A stretch of 64,000 nt of DNA from positions 87,802,569 through 87,866,568 of the forward strand of contig NC_067195.1 in the NCBI RefSeq assembly GCF_000699445.3. The letters are read 5' to 3'. The position numbers and the translations under genes are program-made. Below are positions 22,160-32,330 of this stretch, piece after piece; position 1 is the first letter of the stretch; every line of letters starts with the position of its first letter. Below the pieces are notes generated by a model. The model was not told where the DNA came from and searched no databases. It saw only the letters and a program-made list of their open reading frames with translations. Origin of the DNA: Schistosoma haematobium (taxonomy: Eukaryota > Platyhelminthes > Trematoda > Strigeidida > Schistosomatidae).

Positions 22160-22811
22160 AAGAATTGATCAACCTATCACATTTATTACTAAAGGCTGAA
22201 TAGTAATGAATTGCTCTGAAACAACCATTCACCGAGATCCCATAAATTTTCACTGGCAACTTTTGCTTTAAAATTAATTCCTTGTTAGCTATTATTTCAT
22301 TTAAAGTAGTTAATTTAGTATATTTATACCATTCACAAATCTGCATCCAGACGCAAGTTGTTGTTCTGAAAATTCCCTAATGGGATAATAGAGAGCCCTG
22401 TCGAACTACAGTGTGTACTTCAATGTCAAAATTCGATGTAGAACAAGTGAATTTAAAAAGCAACGAATATAATATTAGAAGTCTTATAATAGTGACCGTA
22501 TAAAATGAGTATTCAGAGAACAAAAACAAACCAACATCGAATTATGAAAGCAATTTTCAATATTTGAAGGATGACTAGTTTTGGGGATAGACTGGCAAAA
22601 AATAAAAGCAGACTGTTTTGTAGTAAAAACACGATACAACCTTCATCTCCAGTTACGCCGATTTTGAAAGCTCGTCATGCTCATCTCCATTCAATATACA
22701 ATGCCAACCGGACTATTTCAATAGATTCCTTGTCACAGAATGGTCTTTTCAGGGAAAATCAGTGTCGCCAAAAGTTAGAGAAGTCGTTCAATTACAAAAA
22801 CGTATTACGTT
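22160..22811. other. unique sequence with an unassigned ORF at 22571
   Basis: A plus-strand ORF from 22571 (MTSFGDRLAKNKSRL) runs up to the repeat boundary near 22830. Its last residues are read from transposon sequence. No domain is recognised. It may be a host exon or chance. Confidence 0.35.
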
Positions 22812-22831
22812 TCAAATGGTTTAAATGGTTC
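22812..22831 (-). repeat. displaced 3' tail of the CR1 family-X element
   Basis: Reads caaatggtttaaatggtt; its complement matches the 3' tail aaccatttgaaccatttgaa of the full CR1 family-X copy (about 40855-40875). It lies directly against the 5' end of the SR1-like LINE, whose other end abuts the rest of that element. Confidence 0.65.
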
Positions 22832-23130
22832 TCACGCGCGCTATTTAAAAAAGACAGTGGTATTTTTCCTCGCTGAGTAAATTTCATTGTTTTGATCGTT
22901 TATTACGTATCAAGACTACTGTTTTTCACTTTAATTGAATTTATTTCAGTTAAAGTATTCGACTAAAGTATCGTTTTTACTGTTTTTGTCGTTGGTACTC
23001 TTTAGTACCTCTTTTTCAACTGTATCTGTTAGTACCTTTGGTTTAGCAATCTACAGCTCTTCACTTTTTTTGGTCATTGATAATTTTTTTGTTTCTGGGT
23101 ATCATCGCATATTGAAAAAACCCCTCCTAA

Positions 23131-23970
23131 ATGACCGGACAGTGTAAAAAAAGCAGTTGCCAACGTCCGGGTTGTCGTTATCCTGTTGAAAGCGGCATGC
23201 AGTGCGACGAGTGCAAAGGCTGGTACCACGAAGTTTGCACGAACTTAACGCCTGCTGCTTTCAAACGGTTCAGTAAGAAGGGTTGTGTGTGGCTTTGTCA
23301 ACAGTGTTGCTCGGATGCAAACGGCTTGTTAACCGAGGCCATCTCACCGGTTGATGCTGCAAAGAAGTGTTTCAAAAAGCATAGTCGGAACGCGTCAAAC
23401 AGCACTCGATCTGTTGACACGCAAATCAATGTGAAGGAAACTAAGGTGAGTCCGGTGATAGATGACTCACGTCCGTCAAAGAAGGAAAAGCAGTCTTCAA
23501 AGGGGCCTGCCTTAAAAAAAAGCTCAAGAAAAGTAGGGTCTTCTGTTCCCCGTCTCCCAGATGGGATCCAACAGGAAACACCTAGGAGCCGCAATCGCAA
23601 GGCTCGATCGGTTTCAAATGGTAAACATAACACGACCCCTCAGGTCGTCGACAACCCCCCAAAACCCAACACTAGGTTTGACGCAACTGCTATTGCTTCT
23701 ACCAGCAGCGTTGACGAATGGGTGAAGGTTGTAAGAAAGAAAAGTATTGATATAAAAGGGAAACCTGCCCCCGTAAAAGTGGTTGAAAAATCGAAAACTG
23801 ATCATAGCGACAGATCAGCTATTTTTCATAGAATTAAGGAGAGCGATAGCTCTGAACCTAAAGCTCGTTTTGAGCATGACATTGTACTGATTAGGCAGCT
23901 GCTTAATCAACTCATGCCTCAAAATATGACTGGGGTCACCTTGCTAAAGGTGTATAGACTAGGAGTCTAA
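23131..23970 (+). CDS. CR1 ORF1 with PHD-type zinc finger, copy 1 (frameshifted at its 3' end)
   Basis: Residues 8-55 form a C4HC3-type PHD finger: CQRPGCRYPVESGMQCDECK, then GWYHEVCTNL and a closing CQQC pair. A Lys/Ser/Pro-rich disordered region follows (about 90-230), then a putative RNA-binding segment starting near residue 237 (RSAIFHRIKE). In copy 2 this frame continues beyond the point where copy 1 stops, because copy 1 lacks a G near 23963; the natural end is near 24253. Known: CR1 ORF1 proteins often carry a PHD finger and bind RNA. The start ATG at 23131 is preceded by the LINE 5' UTR. Confidence 0.82.
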   Translation: MTGQCKKSSCQRPGCRYPVESGMQCDECKGWYHEVCTNLTPAAFKRFSKKGCVWLCQQCCSDANGLLTEAISPVDAAKKCFKKHSRNASNSTRSVDTQINVKETKVSPVIDDSRPSKKEKQSSKGPALKKSSRKVGSSVPRLPDGIQQETPRSRNRKARSVSNGKHNTTPQVVDNPPKPNTRFDATAIASTSSVDEWVKVVRKKSIDIKGKPAPVKVVEKSKTDHSDRSAIFHRIKESDSSEPKARFEHDIVLIRQLLNQLMPQNMTGVTLLKVYRLGV

Positions 23971-24253
23971 CGGACTCGAAACCAAATCATTCCAGACTGC
24001 TCAAAGTAGTATTCGGCTCTTCAAACGAACGTGACCTAATTTTACAAAATGGACACAAATTAAAGGGTACAGGAGTCTTTATCCGAAAGGACCTACCGTT
24101 GGCAGACCGTGTTAAAAGACGGGAAGCCGAGAAAGAACTACAACATAGGTTAGACGCTGGCGAAAAGGACCTGAAAATTGTAAATTTTCGGGTCGTAAGA
24201 CTTCGACAGAGAATGATGCCGAAGCCGCTCTGGGTGAAGCACGAAGGCACTTA

Positions 24254-25543
24254 AACAGGCTTCGGATCTGTTACACCAATGCACGAAGCTTACTTAATAA
24301 GCGATCGGAACTAGGTGTGCAGATTGACTCTATAAAGCCAGATATAATCGCAGTAACAGAAACCTGGCTGACACAGGCTATAGATAGTATAGAACTTGAT
24401 TTCGAGGGCTTTACGTTAGTAAGGGCCGACAGAACACAAAAGCGCAAAGGAGGGGGAGTAGCTCTATTCATTAGGAATGCTATCCCATTTACCATTATCG
24501 ATAGTGTATCCCATGAGAGTGGGACGTGTGAATTAGTTAGTCTTCGCTTAAAATGCAAGGGACAAGAGCTGCTGATTGGTTTGGTCTATCGCAGTCCAAG
24601 CTGTGAGGCAAATGAGATCCTGTTAAGCAGTCTCAATACTTGGTCCCAAAGTGGTCGATGTCTAATCCTAGGGGACTTCAATGCACCTATGGTAGACTGG
24701 GAAAATCTGCGAACTGAATCGTCAGAAAATTCCTTCGAGCAGGAACTAGTTGATGCGGTTATCACATGTGCCCTAGTGCAACATGTGAAAGAAGCGACTA
24801 GGTACGATCCGGACACTGAATCATCCTTATTAGATCTTATACTGACTCACTATGAGGATGATGTTGCGAACCTCCACCATATGCCACCCTTAGGTAAAAG
24901 TGACCACGCAGTTTTAACTTTCGACTTCCATATAACTGCCAGTCATGAGGACGCGTCAGTCCAGTCCAGACCCAACGTCTGGAAAGCAAACATACCAGAC
25001 ATCATGCACTCAGCATCGTTAATAGATTGGACAATAGACCCAGAGTCCTCCATTGAAACGGCCTGGGATGCATTTCGAAAATCATACTTAAAAGTTACCA
25101 CACCTCACATCCCTTGGACTATACCAAAGGGGCCGAAAAACTCACCACCATGGTTCAGTAGGGAGGTCCGTATCCTTCTCCGTAAGAAAAGGAAAACGTG
25201 GGATAGATTTAGGTTACTGGGGACTGATGAGTCAAAATCTCAGTATCGAAAGGCTCGGAATACTTGTGCCTCGACCCTCCGTAAGTCTAGAAAATTGTAC
25301 GAAGAAAAACTTGTTAAGGAATCCATAGAATGTCCTAAACGCTTGTATTCCTATATAAACCAAAGGACAAGGAGAAAAGGAAATATTCCTGCTCTATGGG
25401 GAGACAGTACTGCTTCATCATTAGTGGAGGACGACTTTGGTAAGGCTCAAGCGTTCTCGAACTACTTTAGCAACGTGTATACCATAGAAGCACCCTTCTC
25501 GTCAGCGTATACAGATCCCCCATACATACACTGGATAGCGTGA
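24254..25543 (+). CDS. CR1 ORF2 endonuclease part, copy 1
   Basis: An APE-like endonuclease starts with LRICYTNARSLLNKRSELG (just before 24317), then VTETWLT (catalytic Glu), VYRSPS, LGDFNAP and GKSDHAVLTFDF. It is followed by a basic linker, KKRKTWDRFR. The frame ends at 25543 because a C is missing from a run near 25518 that is one base longer in copy 2; RT continues in another frame from 25540. No ATG is evident near the true ORF2 start, so the 5' limit is approximate. ORF2 may be translated by re-initiation after ORF1. Confidence 0.82.
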   Translation, partial: NRLRICYTNARSLLNKRSELGVQIDSIKPDIIAVTETWLTQAIDSIELDFEGFTLVRADRTQKRKGGGVALFIRNAIPFTIIDSVSHESGTCELVSLRLKCKGQELLIGLVYRSPSCEANEILLSSLNTWSQSGRCLILGDFNAPMVDWENLRTESSENSFEQELVDAVITCALVQHVKEATRYDPDTESSLLDLILTHYEDDVANLHHMPPLGKSDHAVLTFDFHITASHEDASVQSRPNVWKANIPDIMHSASLIDWTIDPESSIETAWDAFRKSYLKVTTPHIPWTIPKGPKNSPPWFSREVRILLRKKRKTWDRFRLLGTDESKSQYRKARNTCASTLRKSRKLYEEKLVKESIECPKRLYSYINQRTRRKGNIPALWGDSTASSLVEDDFGKAQAFSNYFSNVYTIEAPFSSAYTDPPYIHWIA

Positions 25544-27051
25544 CCATTAAAGAACTCGATGTCTTTGGTCTGCTAAATAAGCTTGACATAGGTAAATCCA
25601 CGGGGCCCGATGAATTACATCCTAGGCTACTGAAGGAATTATCTAACTTCGTTGCGAACCCTTTAAGTACATGCTTTAACCTATCCGTTACGCAGGGTCG
25701 CTTACCGAAAGATTGGAAAAACGCCATAGTAAGTCCTGTCTTCAAAACAGGCACGAAACACAAACCTGAGAACTACCGCCCCGTTAGCCTAACTAGTGTG
25801 GTTGTTAAAATCTTAGAAAAGATTATTCGGAAGGAGCTGTTTAAGTATCTCGATAAAAACCGGATCCTCTCGGAGAAGCAGCATGGCTTCAGAATAGGTT
25901 ATTCTTGTCTCACTAACTTATTAGTGGCTCGTGAAAGCTGGTGTGCTCTTAAGGACCAAAAGCTACCTGTAGACGTCGCCTTCATTGATTTCAGTAAAGC
26001 TTTTGATAAAGTTCCGCACAACCGGCTGTTATATAAGTTAAGACATATCGGGATTGGAGGTAATTTATTGATGTGGATAAAAGACTTCTTAGTTGGGCGT
26101 CAACAAAGAGTAAGGGTGAACTCAAAGTTATCTAGCTGGGAAACTGTGCTTAGTGGAGTGCCCCAGGGTACAGTTTTGGGGCCAGTGCTATTCCTCTTAT
26201 ATGTAAATGACCTTCCTTGTCTCCTATCATCATCGGTCTTGCTATATGCTGACGATGTCAAGATATGGAGAACGATACGATGTAAGAGTGATAGCTTAGA
26301 ACTTCAAAATGACCTGAAGAAGTTATCTGAATGGTCTCAAACATGGCAGTTGCCGATAAATACTTCCAAGTGTGTTGTGATGCATATCGGTCATCAAGGC
26401 ACAGATACATATACGATGAATAACACTGAGCTACCTGTCGTCCAGACATATAATGACTTAGGAGTTATCGTTAGTCAAGACTTAAAGACTACTGCACACT
26501 GCCGTGCAATAGCCGCCAAAAGTTTTAGAACGTTATGGTCAATACGTAGGGCTTTTAGTTATGTCGACACTAAGACGTTTTTGACTTTGTATACAGTGTT
26601 CGTGCGTCCTAAACTTGAGTACTGCATACAGGCGGCTAGCCCCTGCTTTAAAAAAGACAGTGAGCTTCTGGAAAAGGTTCAGAGAACGGCGACTAAGCTG
26701 ATTCCCGGAATAGCGAAGCTTACGTATGAAGTCCGACTGGCCAAGCTGAACCTTTTCCCGTTGTCATATCGCAGAACTAGAGGCGACTTGATTACAGTCT
26801 ACAAATTGCTTAGTGATAAATTTGCACCTAACATGCCCTCATTTTTCTTGTCTTCCAAAACAGAGAATTTACGAGGACACTCCAAAAAAGTTCATAAGCC
26901 GAGAACAAATTACTTGTCAGCTGACTATCGACTTTCCCATCGAATCATCAACGAGTGGAATTCACTACCTCAGCACGTGGTTGAGGCTCCATCCGTCGAC
27001 TCTTTCAAAAGAAAGTTGGATCAACTGAGAGACCACCATTGCCAGAACTAA
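25540..27051 (+). CDS. CR1 ORF2 reverse transcriptase part, copy 1 (503 aa)
   Basis: RT motifs in order: GKSTGPDELHPRLL, ENYRPVSLTS, KQHGFRIGYSCLTNLL, VAFIDFSKAFDKVPH (first catalytic Asp), SGVPQGTVLGPVLFLLYVNDL, and the catalytic LLYADDVKIW (about 26240-26270). Thumb and C-terminal domain are complete, ending in KRKLDQLRDHHCQN. All catalytic residues are present. It would be continuous with the endonuclease but for the homopolymer difference near 25518. Confidence 0.88.
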   Translation: MTIKELDVFGLLNKLDIGKSTGPDELHPRLLKELSNFVANPLSTCFNLSVTQGRLPKDWKNAIVSPVFKTGTKHKPENYRPVSLTSVVVKILEKIIRKELFKYLDKNRILSEKQHGFRIGYSCLTNLLVARESWCALKDQKLPVDVAFIDFSKAFDKVPHNRLLYKLRHIGIGGNLLMWIKDFLVGRQQRVRVNSKLSSWETVLSGVPQGTVLGPVLFLLYVNDLPCLLSSSVLLYADDVKIWRTIRCKSDSLELQNDLKKLSEWSQTWQLPINTSKCVVMHIGHQGTDTYTMNNTELPVVQTYNDLGVIVSQDLKTTAHCRAIAAKSFRTLWSIRRAFSYVDTKTFLTLYTVFVRPKLEYCIQAASPCFKKDSELLEKVQRTATKLIPGIAKLTYEVRLAKLNLFPLSYRRTRGDLITVYKLLSDKFAPNMPSFFLSSKTENLRGHSKKVHKPRTNYLSADYRLSHRIINEWNSLPQHVVEAPSVDSFKRKLDQLRDHHCQN

Positions 27052-27234
27052 CATAGGCCATCGAGCCTCCTGTCCTTCCCAAACTGAAACTGAAACTGAA
27101 ACTGAAATGGTTGTGGACGGAATAGAAGAAGCTTTCGCTTAACAGGCTTCCGTGTCTAGTAGCAGGGGATCACCAAATCCTCCAGGCAGGAACCTAGGTA
27201 TGTTAACAATAAAAGAGGAAAAGAGATTGGTAAA

Positions 27235-27495
27235 TCATAATGTGATGCTGTTCTTAGTCCTTAAGAATAGGTCAAGTTGCCTCTTGAAGGACTCCTGAGA
27301 AGTCGCTTGGACTAGCTCGGCTGGCAGCGAATTCCAGCTTTTGACAACTCTTAAGGAGTAGAAGTTATGTGTGCATTCCGTTTTGCTATATTGTGTCTCC
27401 AGTTTCTGGGTGTTACCCCTTGGGTTATTATTCGAACTAAGCTTAGGTAGGTGTTTGAGAGGATGTCCAGAAGTGTTAAGAATACTATAAGCCAT
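27235..27495 (-). pseudogene. displaced C-terminal piece of family-X RT
   Basis: Encodes NLRG-type and VVKSWNSLPAELVQATSQES segments that correspond to the C-terminal end of the SR1-like RT (INEWNSLPQHVVEAPSVDSF). It lies one frame away from the main RT ORF, as at 40470-40730 and 63689-63949. Confidence 0.75.
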
Positions 27496-27524
27496 TAATA
27501 AATCACCTCTAAGACGTCTATACT

Positions 27525-29228
27525 CTAATGGGTAAAGTTAAGTGAATGGAGGCGCTCTTCATGAGGTTTAGATTTGAGTCCTCGAACTGATTTCGTGGCT
27601 CGCCGTTGGATACGCTCCAAAGTGACCTTGTCCTTTTGGAATGAGGGAGGAAATACTATGTTTCCGCACTCTAAATGGGGACGGATGAAACTATTGAAGA
27701 TTGCATGGAAAGTTCTTCCGTCAAACTGTCTAAAAATGCGCTTCAACGTTACCAGTGCAAGGTTTGCTCGGAAGGCATTTTTGTCACAGTTGGCGTAAGA
27801 CTTCAAATCATGGGGCACCAGGACTCCTAAATCTTTTTCGACTTGGGATACTACTAGAGAGGAGTTTCCTAAGTTGTAACTGTAGTTTGCAACATGTCGC
27901 AGATGGACTACTTTACACTTTGAAGTGTTAAAGGTAAGTCCGTTATCGTCTGCCCAACTTTGAAGTCGAGTCAGATCCTCGTGAAGTGCCTGTGTATCGT
28001 CTTGGTTGCGTATCTCTCTCCAAAGTTTCACGTCGTCGGCAAAAAGTAATAAATCTGACGTTACCTGTTGAGGAAGATCATTTATGTAGATCAAGAAGAG
28101 AAGAGGTCCTAGTACTGAGCCCTGGGGGACCCCACTAGGACATTCCATAGCCTGAGATAAAGTGAAATTAACCCTAACCTTAAAGTGTCGATTTTTTAGG
28201 TATGAAGTAAGCCAATCGATTAGGGGTGGTTTGATACCCAATCGTCTGAGCTTATTGATAAGACATATATGGTTAACCTTATCAAAAGCTTTTGAGAAAT
28301 CTAGGTAGATGATATCAACCTTCCTCTTGTGATCAAGGATGCTTGTCCATCTGTCCACCGCAGTCAGCAGGTTGGTGATACAAGAGTAACCCTTACTGAA
28401 ACCATGCTGTTGGGGTGAGAAGAAATTTAAGGACAGTAGATAGTCGTTTATACCATCGCATATCAGGGACTCCATGATTTTTGAGGGTATGGAGAGAAAA
28501 GCCACCGGTCGGTAACTTGAAAGTTCGCTGCGTCGACCTCCTTTGAAAATTGGTGTGATGTGAGCCAGCCTCCAATTTGCCGGTAGTGTTCCTCGACTTA
28601 GCGAGTGTGAGAACATCACGCTAAGCGGCGTTGCCAGGATTGAGGCTGCTTCCCTCAGTATGGCAGAATCAACCATATCCGGGCCCGGAGAAGTGTCAAA
28701 TCTTGAATGCTGCAGTTTCCGGAACACCAAGTTAGCGCTTAGGTCCACTTCAGAAAGTCCTGTGGAATTGCAAACGAAACTGTCATCAGTAAAGTTAATG
28801 TCAGCCGGTTGAAATGTCTGGGAGTAATGTGCCGCCAGAAGGTTAGTGGCGTCGCCATCGTTGTTGGTCGGGCCGTTAAGACCTACCAGTTGAGAAACTC
28901 CTGTTCTGGCTTGACGAAGAGAGGCTGCATAACGGAATAAGCTTCTAGGGTTAGAGGCAAATTTGTCCATAAGCTTTGTCTGGTACTGAAGCCTATCTTC
29001 TCTTATAGCCTTCGTGCGTATGTTCCTGATATGTTTATATTGCCTGTTCGCTCCGTCGCTGTCAATTCGTTTGTATTCCGCCCAACAGTGCCTTTTGCGG
29101 CTTAGCAGGTGAAGGGTACGGTTCTTGGTTATTGTAGGTGGCTTGCAGCTTTTGGGAACCGTTTGAGGAACCGAATGGTTTGTAGCACATAAGAGCGTGT
29201 GCAGTAAGAAGTCCCAATGACCGTCCAC
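27525..29228 (-). CDS. CR1 family-X reverse transcriptase, truncated copy (567 aa)
   Basis: RT core: TSPGPDMVDSAIL, SSYRPVAFLS, PQQHGFSKGYSCITNLL, IIYLDFSKAFDKVNH, SGVPQGSVLGPLLFLIYINDL and the catalytic LLLFADDVKLW. Catalytic Asp residues are intact. The ORF ends at LNFTH, where the frame breaks, and the rest of the C-terminus is in the ORF 27495-27235. The endonuclease is absent through 5' truncation, so the copy cannot move on its own. Confidence 0.85.
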   Translation of the reverse strand: MDGHWDFLLHTLLCATNHSVPQTVPKSCKPPTITKNRTLHLLSRKRHCWAEYKRIDSDGANRQYKHIRNIRTKAIREDRLQYQTKLMDKFASNPRSLFRYAASLRQARTGVSQLVGLNGPTNNDGDATNLLAAHYSQTFQPADINFTDDSFVCNSTGLSEVDLSANLVFRKLQHSRFDTSPGPDMVDSAILREAASILATPLSVMFSHSLSRGTLPANWRLAHITPIFKGGRRSELSSYRPVAFLSIPSKIMESLICDGINDYLLSLNFFSPQQHGFSKGYSCITNLLTAVDRWTSILDHKRKVDIIYLDFSKAFDKVNHICLINKLRRLGIKPPLIDWLTSYLKNRHFKVRVNFTLSQAMECPSGVPQGSVLGPLLFLIYINDLPQQVTSDLLLFADDVKLWREIRNQDDTQALHEDLTRLQSWADDNGLTFNTSKCKVVHLRHVANYSYNLGNSSLVVSQVEKDLGVLVPHDLKSYANCDKNAFRANLALVTLKRIFRQFDGRTFHAIFNSFIRPHLECGNIVFPPSFQKDKVTLERIQRRATKSVRGLKSKPHEERLHSLNFTH

Positions 29229-29328
29229 ATCGAGTTGGTTAACTACGTTGGGACTGTTATAATAATTGAGAAACTACAAAGCTGCATTCAGTTTTCAGTA
29301 ATAAGGATAGTAGGTTGGTGAACCTGTA

Positions 29329-29694
29329 TTAATCCTGACAGATTGCCTTCCAGTGAAGATCCAGCTTCTCCTTGAAAATATTCACTGATGAGGCTGATAC
29401 CACTTGCTCGGGTAAGGCATTCCAACGACTGACTACTTGATAAGAAAAACGGGACCCCACTTTAAGTTTATTAGATCGCGGTTTATGAACCTTCTTGCTA
29501 TGACCACAGAGATTATTAGTGCTGGAAGGAGGAAACAGATAAGACATATTCCCACATAAATCGTAATTAAAGATACGAAATGCCAGTATAAGGTCACCTC
29601 GTGTCCTACGATACGACAAGGGGAAAAGATTTAGGCGTTTTAAACGCTCATCGTAAGAGAGTCTAGAAAGACCCTTCACTACTTTCGTTCCCAC
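29329..29694 (-). pseudogene. C-terminal RT piece of third CR1 LINE
   Basis: The 121 codons align with the last 120 residues of the SR1-like RT (RTRGDLI, LRGHSKKVHKPR, NALPEQVVSASSVNIFKEKL). No catalytic residues lie in this part. Confidence 0.8.
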
Positions 29695-30543
29695 ACGCTG
29701 GACACGCTCAAGTGAGTTAGTATCCTTTACCAGACACGGGCTAGCTGCTTGGATACAGTACTCTAAATGTGGTCCTACATAGGTGGGATATAAAATTCGA
29801 AACGTTTCCTCGTCAAAAGATTTGAACGCTCGGCGAAGTGACCATAACGCACGAAAACCTTTGACAGCGGCGGCTTTGCAATGCGTAGTTGTTTTTAAAT
29901 CATGACTTAATACTACTCCTAAGTCTTTATGTTCTTGAACGCAAGGAAGAGGTTTACCCTCAATAGTGTAACGGTGACTATTACCGTGACCGATGTGTAT
30001 TAGTACACTCTTCCTAGCATTGATTTCTAAGCCACACTCTCGAGCCCATCTAACTAAATCGTCTAAGTCAGCTTGAAGATCCAGATGATCAGCCGCACTT
30101 TTTATTGTTCTCCAGATTTTTACGTCATCGCAAACAATAATGTCGACGACCTAAGTAACAGCGGCAACTCGTCAATGTAGAGAAGGAAGAGTAGAGGGCC
30201 ACTTTTGACCACTTTTGACCGGCTTCCAATTAGATAGCGTCCCATTGACCCTTACTCTCTGTCTGCGATCACACAAGAAGTTTCCTAATCACTCCTGTAC
30301 AGTACCTATTATTCGGAAGCTCGTGAGCTTTTGCATAAGTCCTAAGTGCGAAACCTTGTCAAATGTTTTGCTAGCATCTATGAATATCATATCGACAGAC
30401 AGACCGTCATCTAGGGCTGTTGTACAATCCTCTCTCGCAATAAGTTAGTCAAGCAAGAATGCCTGTTACAAAATCCATTTTCCTCGGGAGCCAGCAGATT
30501 GTGTGAATCTATGTAGCTTAGCAGCCTAACCCGAACTATCTTT

Positions 30544-31047
30544 TCAACTCAACGACAATGCTAGTTGGACTGACAGGCCGGTAGTTAGATACCATTTGCC
30601 TCTGACCATCCTAAATATAGGACTAACTATAGCGTCCTTCCAATCTCTAGGGAGTTGGGCGAGTGAAAGGGACATGTTGAAGAGTGTCGCAAGCGGTTTT
30701 GAAATAATGTCCGCAAGAGATGACAGCAACCGTGGATGTAACCCGTCAGCGCCCGGTGTCTTACCAGGTTTGAGGTTAGTTATCAACGGAAGGACAGTTT
30801 CCTCAGTCAACTGTACAGATTCAATGGTTGGTATCTCAGTGTGAGTGGGACAAGTATTTGTTACAATAAACGTAGAGAAGACGTCGCTAAAATAGTCTGA
30901 AAAAGTCTCAGTTTTTGCTCGATCCGATTCAGCTAGTAAATCTAAATTTTCGTGCAACAGTAACGGGGGAATACCATCACTACGTTTCATTCGCCGTCTA
31001 ACATACGAAAACAGTCGTTTCGGACAAGTACGGCTATCATATACCAA
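30544..31047 (-). pseudogene. RT N-terminal piece of third CR1 LINE
   Basis: Contains CPKRLFSYVRRRMKR, KPGKTPGADGLHPRLL and LPRDWKDAIVSPIF, matching fingers-region motifs of CR1 RT. The frame is lost before the AFDK block; at about 30150 the FADD motif is damaged by a base loss. Confidence 0.8.
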
Positions 31048-31302
31048 CCGTCGTTCGTAAGTAGTACAGGATCTAGCTATGGTTTTCTTACAAATATTCC
31101 GGAATTTTCGGTACTCACGCTTAAATAATGCTAGAATTAGTCCCAGAAGTGCTTCCTACGCTTTGACAGCTTACGGGTTTCCTTATTGATCCATGGAGGG
31201 CATGGTGATAGCTTACGTGCTGACCATGGGATGAACGGCGACGTTACGGACTCGAATGTAGCCTTAAACTTATTCCGTTCGTCTTTGATCGATACATCCG
31301 CG

Positions 31303-31856
31303 TCAGCAGTGACGGATCATGGTTGAAATCAATATGTGTCGGCTTGTGATACATTGTACAAGTGCACACTGAATAACGGTAAATAAAAGGTCGCTATCGA
31401 AACCACCTGGAGCTGTAAGCTCTATCCAGTTGATATGCGGTGCGTTGAAGTCCCCAATGATGAGACAACATTCTGCCATACTCCAAGAGCAGATGTGTCT
31501 TAAGATAAAGTCGTCAGCAAGACGAAACGGACTACGGTATATTCCCCCTATAGTCACTAACCCATTTCCAGATTTAATCTTACAACATGCTACCTCACAT
31601 GTACCACTGATATGAGCCTCTGATATTGTTGATTGTATACGAAAGTGATCCCTAACGTATAACATTATGCTTCCCACTTGCGACTTAAAAATCTATCACT
31701 CCTAATACGGATGTAGCCTGTGATGATGGGAGAACATTCTACATCTACTGTAAACCAAGTTTCTGTAACAACGCGTATATTGGGACTTAATTCATCCACC
31801 ATCAGACTTAGTTCGGACGTTTTATTTCTAAGACTACGGACGTTCGTGTGGCACAC
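31303..31856 (-). pseudogene. endonuclease pieces of third CR1 LINE
   Basis: Two overlapping frames carry NVRSLRNKTSELS, VVTETWFTVD, GGIYRSPFR and LIIGDFNAPHINW, which are APE-endonuclease motifs. The frame changes between 31677 and 31665, and the domain is truncated near 31303. Confidence 0.78.
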
Positions 31857-32319
31857 ACTTTAGGTGTTTTGGCAATCATTCGTTCTACCCATACAGGCCT
31901 CGGAAGCATTGGCATCCAAGACCTGATTACCTGAAAACCCTTAATGGTAAGGTTATTTTCGCCATTTAACTTGCGAGTCCTCAACTCCGTAAGAGCATTC
32001 TTCCACTTAATTCGATCCTCAAGCGGCCATTCTGGTCGGATACGATTATTTGAATCACGGGTTTTTTGTGTGTCTTTCAATAATATATCTCTTCAAAATT
32101 CCCGAGAACCAGCTTCAAGATCCTTCTTGGCTGGGTCTCGCCTCCCACCCATTTTTGGAGTCGTATTACTTTCGTGGTATGTACCCCTGTAACCTCTTCA
32201 GGTAGTACACTTCTTACCACGGGTTCCACTAACTGCAGATCATGTGCGTGTCTTCTAGCAGGGTGATTATCTTTCGACTCCTCTAGATTCCAAATAATTA
32301 AACTAGGATTGTTTACCAC
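31808..32319 (-). pseudogene. ORF1 C-terminal pieces of third CR1 LINE
   Basis: The frame 32319-32077 has SLIIWNLEESKDN, TTKVIRLQ and RRILKLVLGNFEE, and 32080-31808 has RPEWPLEDRIKWKNALTELR. These match the putative RNA-binding unit at the end of SR1-like ORF1 (RLLKVVFGSSNERD, LPLADRVKRR). The PHD part is missing. Confidence 0.65.
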
Positions 32320-32330
32320 CTGGAAGTAAA

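Larger units (their letters stand above)
22832..27104 (+). mobile_element. SR1-like CR1-clade LINE, copy 1 (full length)
   Basis: The 5' end (tcacgcgcgctatttaaaaa) is shared with copy 2 at 41540, and the 3' end carries ctgaaa repeats (27083-27104). Layout: ORF1 with a PHD-type zinc finger (23131), ORF2 with endonuclease and RT (24250-27051). Two ORFs and a short tandem 3' repeat fit the CR1 clade. The copy is almost identical to copy 2. It lacks one base at two runs relative to copy 2 (near 23963 and 25515), which breaks both ORFs. Confidence 0.88.
27105..29237 (-). mobile_element. CR1 family-X LINE, 5'-truncated copy
   Basis: Nearly the same as 38720-40850 of the full copy, in opposite orientation. 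It begins (5') at about 29237 within the endonuclease-RT linker. Its 3' end is interrupted at 27105 by the SR1-like LINE; the last bases of its tail are found at 22812-22831. It carries the same C-terminal frame break (ttacccattag) as the other two family-X copies. Confidence 0.85.
29295..32330 (-). mobile_element. third CR1-clade LINE, decayed copy
   Basis: The minus strand holds pieces in the right order: an ORF1 tail (32319-31808), endonuclease (31856-31303, with VTETWFT and IGDFNAPHINW), RT (31047-30544, with GKTPGADGLHPRLL), a damaged RT catalytic region near 30150, and a C-terminus (29694-29329, with SLSYDERLKRLNLFPLSYR). The 3' end has ctgaaa-like units at about 29295. It is related to, but clearly different from, the SR1-like copies, so it is an older subfamily. 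Frames are broken many times. Confidence 0.8.

Noticed and set aside
25225..25260. ctgatgagtc...cgaaag resembles a hammerhead core
   Set aside because: It lies in the coding frame of the CR1 ORF2, stem II does not pair beyond one base, and there is no stem I; chance.
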